Source: Verrucomicrobiota bacterium
GTDB lineage: Bacteria; Verrucomicrobiota; Lentisphaeria; Oligosphaerales; Oligosphaeraceae
Assembly: GCA_022709995.1 (NCBI GenBank)
Contig: JAKLHU010000011.1
Coordinates: 1 to 13,128, forward strand
Length of the DNA: 13,128 nt
Direction: 5' to 3'
Positions within the stretch are counted from its first letter, which is position 1; each line of letters starts with the position of its first letter. Under the pieces are notes generated by a model, which was not told where the DNA came from, did no database searches, and saw nothing but the letters and a program-made list of their open reading frames with translations. Shown here in pieces: positions 6,830-13,128 of the stretch. Both the position numbers and the translations under genes were made by a program.

Positions 6830-8059
6830 TCACTTGCCGACGATGGTCAGCCGGCCGATGACTTTTTTGCCGTACAGGATGGTGGCCGAATGCCGCGGCC
6901 GCTGGGCAAAGAACTGCTCCGGGAAGGTCAGGCGCAGCTTGATGCCGGTGTCTTCGGGAACGATTTCCGCCGTGCAACCCGCCGGCAATTCCGCTTTGAT
7001 CGCCTTGGCGATTTCCTGCCAGGTGGCTTTGCTTTTCAGTTCTCCGGCTGCCTGTTCTTCGTTTTCGACGTGTTTTCCCGCCACCCGGTCGTCGTTTTTG
7101 GCATGGCTGTGGCCGCCAAAACGGCGGCCTTGGTTGCGGCCCAGCGGCGCTTCGCTGCGGGGAATGATGGTCACTTCGGCGGCGAGGGCGTTGCCCGGTT
7201 CGATTTTTGCCGTGTCCACGGTGACGGTGCGTTCCGCGACGGTCACGTCCCAGCCGGTGACGGCGCCGCGGAAGGCGATCTGGACCGGGCCATAGCCCTC
7301 GACGCCGCGGGTCGGCAAGGTGATGACTTCATTCAGCTTCCCGGTCGGCAGCGGCAGTTTGGGGGTGGCTGCGACCGTGAAGGTGTTGGGCGCCGGCGAC
7401 GACAGAGCCAAGGCGAAAAGCTTGCTTTCCGCCGGCTGTTCCAGCACAATCTGCTTGCCCTCCGGAAAGTCGAACTTCAAGGTCACCGTGCGGGTCCAGG
7501 ACGTCGTCTGGCCGACGAACGAGCCCAGGTCAATCACGGGCGCGGGGTCGAAGCTGACATTTTTGATGATCTCGCCGACGACTTTGGCAAAATAGGGATC
7601 GTAGCCCGTGACGTTGACCATGATCAGGCGACCGAATGGCGCCGGCGACAGGACGTTAGCCTTGAGAAGGGCGTCTATCGTCAACTCTGCCCCGGGGGCC
7701 AGGGAGAATGGCTGGGGGGCGTTGACGATTTCGAGGCAGGGGCAGGTGCTGCGAATCTGCTCGATGGCGAGGGGCTTGTCGCCGGCATGGCGCAGTTTCA
7801 CCGTGAATTGCCGCCGCTCACGGTCCATCAACTTGCCCAGGTTGACTTCCGCGGCACTATCCGGCAGCTGCAGGGGCGGGACTTTTGTGGACGCCGGCTT
7901 TTCCGTCGGCGATTGGGCCGCCTGCTCCTGTTGCTCGGCAAGGTCCTGAACGGCAACGGCGGCCGGCGCCGGCGCCGGTTCGCCTTGGGCCAGAACGGCG
8001 GCAACCAGGAGATTCAGGGATAGGAGTATTGTCAGCAGGCGCGAAAAGGTTGGGTGCAT
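6830..8059 (-). CDS. Exported DUF1573-type protein
   Basis: The product is 409 residues. The ATG at 8059 is chosen because AAGGA sits 9 bp upstream and the product then begins with a signal peptide (SRLLTILLSLNLLVAAVLA, cleavage near residue 24). An Ala/Pro/Gln-rich linker follows. Residues about 65-185 look like the DUF1573 domain, an Ig/ASPM-type beta sandwich: its usual GxxxR/D...F.V.N.G..PL.I..I..SC.C pattern appears here as LRHAGDKPLAIEQIRSTCPC, with C106 and C108. A second similar beta domain spans roughly 190-290. A basic, His/Asn-rich stretch (PLGRNQGRRFGGHSHAKNDD) precedes a C-terminal alpha/beta tail. DUF1573 proteins are envelope proteins of mostly unknown role, common in Bacteroidota and PVC bacteria. 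It lies between two thioredoxin-domain genes on the same strand, which hints at a shared job, but its Cys-Pro-Cys is not a standard CxxC active site. Confidence 0.8.
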   Translation of the reverse strand: MHPTFSRLLTILLSLNLLVAAVLAQGEPAPAPAAVAVQDLAEQQEQAAQSPTEKPASTKVPPLQLPDSAAEVNLGKLMDRERRQFTVKLRHAGDKPLAIEQIRSTCPCLEIVNAPQPFSLAPGAELTIDALLKANVLSPAPFGRLIMVNVTGYDPYFAKVVGEIIKNVSFDPAPVIDLGSFVGQTTSWTRTVTLKFDFPEGKQIVLEQPAESKLFALALSSPAPNTFTVAATPKLPLPTGKLNEVITLPTRGVEGYGPVQIAFRGAVTGWDVTVAERTVTVDTAKIEPGNALAAEVTIIPRSEAPLGRNQGRRFGGHSHAKNDDRVAGKHVENEEQAAGELKSKATWQEIAKAIKAELPAGCTAEIVPEDTGIKLRLTFPEQFFAQRPRHSATILYGKKVIGRLTIVGK

Positions 8060-8068
8060 CGTGGTTAT

Positions 8069-8073
8069 TCCTT
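8069..8073 (-). promoter_or_regulatory. Shine-Dalgarno sequence deciding the DUF1573 gene start
   Basis: AAGGA on the minus strand is separated by 9 bases from the ATG at 8059. It favours this start over longer in-frame options that would extend into the 3' end of the upstream gene. Confidence 0.6.
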
Positions 8074-8111
8074 GGTATGGTGTACGGTTTGGTCGGAGAC
8101 GCGGGGGAAGC

Positions 8112-8137
8112 GACGACCGGGCTGCGCCCGGCTCGTC
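8112..8137. repeat. Strong GC-rich hairpin between the giant thioredoxin gene and the DUF1573 gene
   Basis: GACGACCGGGC (8112-8122) pairs with GCCCGG (8126-8131) and TCGTC (8133-8137) around a TGC loop, giving an 11-bp stem with one bulged C at 8132. There is no T-run on either side in the minus-strand direction, so it is not a typical intrinsic terminator. It may stabilise the 3' end of the upstream message, act on readthrough, or be a REP-like repeat. Confidence 0.55.
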
Positions 8138-8237
8138 ACGCCTACTCCAGCCACCCCGCCGGTTTTTTGGCTTGAGTAGATTGTCCTTCGGCTCCACTAA
8201 AGGTAGCGATGACGCCAAAGCGGCCGGGGAGAGGTGA

Positions 8238-8256
8238 CACGGGCTTCCAGCCCGTG
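8238..8256. repeat. Perfect hairpin CACGGGCT-TCC-AGCCCGTG
   Basis: An 8-bp perfect stem with a 3-base loop lies about 50 bp after the stop of the giant thioredoxin-domain gene. No T-run follows on the minus strand. Palindromes of this very sequence type (GGGCTTCCAGCCC) are, from memory, frequent interspersed elements in PVC genomes; a role in 3'-end processing is possible. Confidence 0.6.
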
Positions 8257-8306
8257 CTCGCCAACCATCGACGCAACGCCCTTTATGGCAAAACATGGAG
8301 TCAGCG

Positions 8307-11300
8307 TCATGGCGCCTTGAAGTACCACACGCCGTGCCAGGCCGCGCCAGCAGCTGGTTCGGTGGTGGTGAACTGCCCGTCAACCCAGAACCAGCGCTCG
8401 CCCTGGCCTTGCCCGGGGGCGGCGACGAAGTGCCAGCCGGTGGTGAACATCGGGGGAATCGGCTCTGGAAGCGCTGGGGAAAGCCCCGGAATGTTGAGCG
8501 GCGCGTCGTTGTCGTCGACGAAAATCCACATAGCGTCGCCGGCGGACAGACGCGTCGCCGGAACAAATGTTTTTTGGGCGGCAGCGTAGGTCATGCAACC
8601 GGCCTCTGGCACGTAGTCGGCCGCCGGGCGGACATTCCAGGGGATGCCAAGCAGGTTCCAGCCGGGCTGGACGGCGATGGCGCCGGCCGGGACATTGCCG
8701 TCCGCATCCGGCACGGCAAAGGTGGCGAGCGTGTCCGCCGGCTGCAGGGGGATGGCCAGGAGGGAGCTTTCGGCCTTGCCGTCTTCCAGACCGGTGAATT
8801 CCTGCCGACGGGTAGCGAGAGTGAACGCCTTGGTCGTCTCTTCTTCCCCGCTCCAGTCGTGCAGGAACAGGGTGGTGGTTTCGTCAAGGCCGGTTTCCCG
8901 GCGGAGGACTTTCCGGGTCGGGGCGTTTATCGTCAGGCCGACGGCGCCTTTCTGGAACACGCCATTGAAGTCCGGGCCGGTCTGGCCTTCCAGGTCGACG
9001 AGCGTCGGCGCGTCGGCCGCTTGGACGGCCGGCGCGCTCAGGGTGATGACGTGGGTGCTGCCGTCGTGACGGAAGTAGCCATATCCAACCGCCAGGTTGG
9101 TGGTTTCGCGGCAGCAGTCCGAAGTGATTGGCGTCAGCACGCCGCGAATGACGCATTCGGTCCGCTCAAGCTCGCCTTCGAGACTTCCGGCGGCTGTCTT
9201 CAGCACGTTGATGGTTCCGGTGAAAGTCCCGGTGTTTTTGGCATACGTCAGGGCGCTCAGCTCCGCCGCCAGAATGCCTTCCGCGGCAACGGCCATGGCC
9301 GGGATCGTGGCGTCTTCCTCCAATAGAATGTGGTTGGGAATGACCATTCCCGCCGGCGCCGGCGGGAGCGTCGGGAGAACGTTGAAGTAGAAGTACGGCG
9401 ACGGTGAGCCCAGATTAACCTGCGCCGCCACCGAACGCGACGAGTCGAACACCGTCCCGCAGGGGTCAAGATAGATAAAGTCCGGTGCCGATTTTTCCCA
9501 GACCGGGTTGTCGACTTCGTCGCCATAGCAGGCGGAAATCCAGGCGTCGTTGACGCCTTCGCCTTCGCGGTCCGCGATCGGGATGATCGCCAGGCGGCCG
9601 GTCAGGCGGCCGCCAAACTTGCCCAGTTCTTCGGACCAGTACAGGGGCTGGAAGAAGATGAGCTCGCCATCGGGCTTTTCGCCGGGTTTGACGTCGAAGC
9701 TGAAGTTGGGCGTGACATACGTCGTCCGGGGGGCAATCGCGGTTCCGTCAATCAGCTCGCCCTGGTAGGTGACGAGGCCGGTGGCGTCGACATCGACCTG
9801 CAGCCAGCCGTGGAAGGTGTAGGTGTCGCCCTCGTTCAGTTCCCGCAAGGCGACCGTGTAGTAGCCGGTGTATTCAGTTGGAATGCTGGAACGGGCCGCG
9901 GCGTGGATGGAATACGAAATCGCCAGAGGCGAGGTGAAAAAGCCGCCGACGGCACCGTCGGGCCCCACGTGCAGAAGCAGGCTGGAGCCATCGCCCTTGA
10001 CCAAATTAAGCTCGAGATTGCCGGTGGCGGGGGAGTAGCCCGACCACGGCGCCGGTCCAAACAGGATGGGAGCGGCGGTGTCCTGGGTGGTGACGCGCAC
10101 CGTGAGCATCCCCCCCCTCCCGGCCAGGGCGTTTTCCACGACGATGTCGCCGCGGATGGCGCGGGCGGCGGTGTTGTCGTCGAGATTGCTGGTCAGATAG
10201 CCGGCAAAGGCCGTTATGGCGCCGGAGGGCGGCATGGCGCTGACGGTGAAGTGCACATCCAGGGTGTCGACGTTGTCGATATCCGTGAACAGGGACAGCC
10301 GAGTCGTTTTGCCGACGGCGTCCAAGGTGGTCGGCGTGCCGACGATTTCGATGCAGGGCTGGTCGGGATCGGCCGTCCGGTCCACCGCCTGTAGGCCGGC
10401 CGGCAGGGCGTTGGCTGGCAGGGGCAGGAGGTTGTTGGCTGTGCCGCCGACACAGACCGGGAAGACCAGGCCGTTGACCGGGACATCTTTGATCAGGTTG
10501 AAGCTGGTGACGGCGGGGCGGGGCGCGAAGATCGTGGTGGCCAGAACCTTGACGATGGTTCTGGACGCGGTCCCGTCGACTTGACAGTTGCCGCCGGCGA
10601 CGGCGTCAATCTCGATGACAAAGTCCCGGCTGCCGGTCCAGGGCGAGATATTGGCGGGAATCAGGTAGGCCGCGGTCAGATTTTTTTGTCCGTCCGGTTT
10701 GTCGGCGTGAGGCACTGTCACCTCGAGCCAGTCCATTGCCGTGAAGTAGAGTTCATTCAAGGCGTTGTCGGTGGCGGCGACGACCCGGTAGCGGAAGCGG
10801 ATGTCCTGGGCATTGGCTTTTTGCTCCGTGATGCGGACCGCGACGGTTGCTTCCTGCTGGTGCCGGGAGACGAAGATTTCCGGCGCCGTCATGGCCAGTT
10901 TGTAGCTGAGGCTGGCTTCCGCGAAGGTGAGCGCGTAGGCGAAGCTGGCGTTGGCGGCGGTCGCGGCGACCCGCAGCCGGAACGTCCCGCCGGCCGTCAG
11001 CGGCGGCGCGAATTGCAGGCGGAGGGCGGTGTTGGCCGGTCCGGTCGTGGTTTTCAGGGCGGTCAGGCCGTCCTCGGCATAGACGGTCAGGGTGATGGTG
11101 GCGCCGGCGGGGGGATTGTCACCCAGGGCGGTGAAGGTGGCCGCCATGTCCGGGGAGACCGTGAATTGCCACCAGTCGGCCGCGATCAGGCTACCGCCGA
11201 TGCGGGAGTTCGCGGGAGAATCTTTTGCGAGCACCTGGGTGCTCAGGCTGGCAAAGGTGTTGTTCTCGACAAAACCGCTCGCGGCGATAGCGGTCAGGTC

Positions 11301-12914
11301 GTTCAGTTTGGCGACGACCGAGGCGGCCTCGTAGTCGCCGGAAATCCGGCCGATGGTCGCCAGGCCATTGAGCGTCGCACGAGTGGACGTCGCCAGGGGG
11401 GCGCAGTAGACCAGCGTCGGATAGCCGATTTTCTTCCAGGTATTGGTCGGTCCCCAGAGCGTTGCCGTGGGCAAGGCGAGGGCATTCTGGACCGCGATGT
11501 TGTCCGCCAGCTTGGCGGCGGCGACGGCGTCGCTGATGGCGTTGGTTTTCAGATAGCCGCCGGTCGTGTTGTCGCGGAGCAGGGACGGTCCGGTGCCAAG
11601 GCGGTATTGGTTGTCCAGGGCGACCAGGTAGGCGTTGGTGGTTGCCGCCGCGAAGGTCGGCGTTTGCAGGACCTTGTGATCCATGCCGACGCAGTACGGG
11701 CACCACAGAAGGCCGCTGAACAAGTAGATGACGGGCTTGCCGTCGACCAGGGATTTGGCCTCGGCGGCGGCGCGGTCCATGGTCCATTGGCCGGGGACGG
11801 CGCCGGCCCAGAGCGGGTTGGTGACGGCGCCGGGCGCCGGCGCCCGCTGGGCCTCGTGCACCTTCAAGGCGTAGGTCATGTTCGCCAGCGTGGCGCTGCC
11901 GTTGTGGGCGAGCCGCAGGAAGAATACCTTGTCGGTCGTCGTGCCGGCCGGCATGTCGACCTGGATGCCGCGGTCGAGGGCGTCGAAGCCGGCGGTCGTC
12001 ACCGTTTTCAGAGCCGGAGTGACCGGGACGCGGATATTATTGCTGAGCGTGCTTTCATAGAGGCTGAAGGTGATGTCGACGCCGGGGTTGGCATTGATGA
12101 TATCCTTGGCGGAAAACACGTAGCGTTTGCCCAGGTCGCCGGTGAAGGTGTACCATATCTCTTTGGCGGTAGCCGTCAGGAGCTGGTTGGCCTTGGTGGT
12201 GATCCAGTCGCCTGTGGTCGGCGGGAGATGCTCCAGGCTGGGTATCGTGCCCAGGGGGATGGCATTTTCGTAGCCGGAGAGCGGCGGGGCCGTGGGCGGA
12301 TTGATCGTCGTCCACTGCTGATTGGGAAAGAAGGTCTCCAGAACAGCGATATAGGTCGACGGCTTCCAGTTCGCCTCGTTCTCAATATAGACGCCGTTGA
12401 TCGAGGTGACGCCGGCGTAGTTGAACCCGCTGTTGCGGCCGGCGTAGGGGCCGGACGCTACCGTCAGCAGAGTGACTTGCGATGGATCCAGGGAGGTCCA
12501 CTCGGACTTGGTCAGGTCGGCGCCGGGGTTGACCTTGAAAAGAAAACTGAAAGGGTAGGTCTTGTTCATGCCGCAGGCGTCGCGATAGTTGTTGCCCAGA
12601 CGGTCGGTGAGCTTCTGCAAATCGCGGCATTCGAAGAGGACGATTTTATTGTCCCGGGCAAAGTTGCGCAGCGTCGTCGTATGCAGGATCTTGGTTTCCA
12701 GGCTTTCGCAGTGGGCGCAGTTGGTGACGCCGGCGACGACGAGGAGCGGGCGGTTGCTGGTCAGGGCCATTTGCTTGGCGGCGGCCAGTGAACTGATGCC
12801 GCTGTACCAGGTTCCCCACGTGTCCTGGGAAAACAGCGCGGTGGCGCCGGCGAGGCAGAAATACAGGGCGAGAAGGCCCGTGAATGGGCGGCGGGAGCGG
12901 GATGGCGTGCGCAT
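8307..12914 (-). CDS. Giant exported protein with two thioredoxin-fold/PPC-like pairs and beta-rich C-terminal modules
   Basis: The product is 1535 residues. The ATG at 12914 is chosen for a signal peptide (RRPFTGLLALYFCLAGATALFS) and GAGG 8 bp upstream; the open frame to 13046 adds only low-complexity sequence. Residues about 30-190 form a thioredoxin-like domain (C66-A-H-C69, cis-Pro-like TYP at P121). About 210-350 looks like a PPC-type beta domain. About 365-540 is a second thioredoxin-like domain (C405-P-Y-C408, YP at P499). About 545-665 is a second PPC-like domain opening with ENNTFASL. Then come Ig/Calx-beta-like stretches (about 670-960), several beta repeats with GYYTVALR- and FTGTINVL-type strands (about 970-1370), and a terminal module with GWNLLGIPW near 1418 and TGWHFVAAPG. 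No anchor or sorting motif is seen. It probably acts outside the inner membrane as a thiol oxidoreductase or disulfide-dependent structural protein; the downstream CcdA fusion could keep its cysteines reduced. The domain calls are by eye and the product is unnamed. Confidence 0.75.
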   Translation of the reverse strand: MRTPSRSRRPFTGLLALYFCLAGATALFSQDTWGTWYSGISSLAAAKQMALTSNRPLLVVAGVTNCAHCESLETKILHTTTLRNFARDNKIVLFECRDLQKLTDRLGNNYRDACGMNKTYPFSFLFKVNPGADLTKSEWTSLDPSQVTLLTVASGPYAGRNSGFNYAGVTSINGVYIENEANWKPSTYIAVLETFFPNQQWTTINPPTAPPLSGYENAIPLGTIPSLEHLPPTTGDWITTKANQLLTATAKEIWYTFTGDLGKRYVFSAKDIINANPGVDITFSLYESTLSNNIRVPVTPALKTVTTAGFDALDRGIQVDMPAGTTTDKVFFLRLAHNGSATLANMTYALKVHEAQRAPAPGAVTNPLWAGAVPGQWTMDRAAAEAKSLVDGKPVIYLFSGLLWCPYCVGMDHKVLQTPTFAAATTNAYLVALDNQYRLGTGPSLLRDNTTGGYLKTNAISDAVAAAKLADNIAVQNALALPTATLWGPTNTWKKIGYPTLVYCAPLATSTRATLNGLATIGRISGDYEAASVVAKLNDLTAIAASGFVENNTFASLSTQVLAKDSPANSRIGGSLIAADWWQFTVSPDMAATFTALGDNPPAGATITLTVYAEDGLTALKTTTGPANTALRLQFAPPLTAGGTFRLRVAATAANASFAYALTFAEASLSYKLAMTAPEIFVSRHQQEATVAVRITEQKANAQDIRFRYRVVAATDNALNELYFTAMDWLEVTVPHADKPDGQKNLTAAYLIPANISPWTGSRDFVIEIDAVAGGNCQVDGTASRTIVKVLATTIFAPRPAVTSFNLIKDVPVNGLVFPVCVGGTANNLLPLPANALPAGLQAVDRTADPDQPCIEIVGTPTTLDAVGKTTRLSLFTDIDNVDTLDVHFTVSAMPPSGAITAFAGYLTSNLDDNTAARAIRGDIVVENALAGRGGMLTVRVTTQDTAAPILFGPAPWSGYSPATGNLELNLVKGDGSSLLLHVGPDGAVGGFFTSPLAISYSIHAAARSSIPTEYTGYYTVALRELNEGDTYTFHGWLQVDVDATGLVTYQGELIDGTAIAPRTTYVTPNFSFDVKPGEKPDGELIFFQPLYWSEELGKFGGRLTGRLAIIPIADREGEGVNDAWISACYGDEVDNPVWEKSAPDFIYLDPCGTVFDSSRSVAAQVNLGSPSPYFYFNVLPTLPPAPAGMVIPNHILLEEDATIPAMAVAAEGILAAELSALTYAKNTGTFTGTINVLKTAAGSLEGELERTECVIRGVLTPITSDCCRETTNLAVGYGYFRHDGSTHVITLSAPAVQAADAPTLVDLEGQTGPDFNGVFQKGAVGLTINAPTRKVLRRETGLDETTTLFLHDWSGEEETTKAFTLATRRQEFTGLEDGKAESSLLAIPLQPADTLATFAVPDADGNVPAGAIAVQPGWNLLGIPWNVRPAADYVPEAGCMTYAAAQKTFVPATRLSAGDAMWIFVDDNDAPLNIPGLSPALPEPIPPMFTTGWHFVAAPGQGQGERWFWVDGQFTTTEPAAGAAWHGVWYFKAP

Positions 12915-12922
12915 GGCGGAAA

Positions 12923-12926
12923 CCTC
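12923..12926 (-). promoter_or_regulatory. Shine-Dalgarno core deciding the start of the giant exported protein
   Basis: GAGG on the minus strand lies 8 bases before the ATG at 12914 and directly precedes the codons of the signal peptide. The upstream ATG at 13046 has no comparable site. Confidence 0.5.
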
Positions 12927-13015
12927 GAGGGGTTGAGGACGGAAGAGGTGGCGAAAACTGTCCGGGCTTGGCAATTCTGCCGTCGGGGCCGGCGGCACGG
13001 CCCCCCGGAGATGAG

Positions 13016-13046
13016 ATGATATGCCCTTCTGCAACGGACGTGACAA
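13016..13046 (-). promoter_or_regulatory. Weak candidate promoter for the minus-strand gene group
   Basis: On the minus strand TTGTCA (13046-13041) is followed 19 bp later by TATCAT (13021-13016). The spacing is long for a housekeeping promoter. It would give a leader of about 95 nt, containing a GC-rich inverted repeat (GGGGCC at 12985-12990 with GGCCCC at 12999-13004). The remaining bases to the window end (13047-13128) show no gene I can support. Confidence 0.25.
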
Positions 13047-13128
13047 TCAAGGCGACGGCCTGAAAGCGCCTAAAGTGAAGTTCTCGGCCCGACGTTGGCG
13101 GCGACGTGTTTACTGCCGGGTCTTGACG

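Noticed and set aside
10581..12791. 736-codon plus-strand frame, and shorter ones at 6758-8023 and 8295-9326
   Set aside because: All lie in the same opposed phase to minus-strand genes with signal peptides and CxxC or DUF1573 motifs; their translations are compositionally biased and structureless.
12646..13050. 134-codon minus-strand frame at the right end
   Set aside because: It overlaps the start of the giant gene in another frame, giving a Pro/Arg-rich translation without domain features.

Overview
The window is GC-rich coding DNA from a bacterium with large exported, multidomain envelope proteins, DUF1573 and PPC-like domains, and short degenerate tandem arrays between genes. This combination suggests the Planctomycetota-Verrucomicrobiota-Lentisphaerota (PVC) group, perhaps Lentisphaerota or Kiritimatiellota. 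That placement is an inference from gene content and style; no marker gene is present to prove it.

Layout. Bases 1-3552 (+) hold most of a large AAA+ ATPase of the DUF3686 'ATPase involved in DNA repair' family, cut at its 5' end by the window edge and carrying five tandem 14-residue repeats near its C-terminus. Bases 3553-4077 are non-coding, with a 9-bp-period tandem array and a possible promoter. Bases 4078-4827 (+) encode a divergent four-helix-bundle protein with the 'suffix' domain and a C-terminal four-cysteine zinc ribbon. Its last 14 bases overlap, tail to tail, the end of the first of three minus-strand genes.

In transcription order the three minus-strand genes are: a 1535-residue exported protein with two thioredoxin-fold/PPC-like pairs (12914-8307); an exported 409-residue DUF1573-type protein (8059-6830); and a 552-residue membrane protein with two exported thioredoxin-like domains fused to a CcdA/DsbD-type electron-transfer channel (6472-4814). 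The gaps between them (247 and 357 bp) contain hairpins, a 21-bp-period array and a two-copy direct repeat with a 63-bp period.

Reading. The minus-strand block has a thiol-redox theme. The CcdA-like channel would carry reducing equivalents across the inner membrane to its own two CxxC domains, and possibly on to the two CxxC domains of the giant exported protein; the DUF1573 protein may be a partner or an unrelated envelope protein. This is the best candidate in the window for an undescribed system. The ATPase and the four-helix/zinc-ribbon gene have no evident functional tie to it.

The extended open frames upstream of the three minus-strand genes run through repeats or neighbouring genes. 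I chose internal starts on the basis of signal peptides and, for two of them, Shine-Dalgarno-like sequences. Several very long opposite-strand open frames are composition artefacts and are left out.
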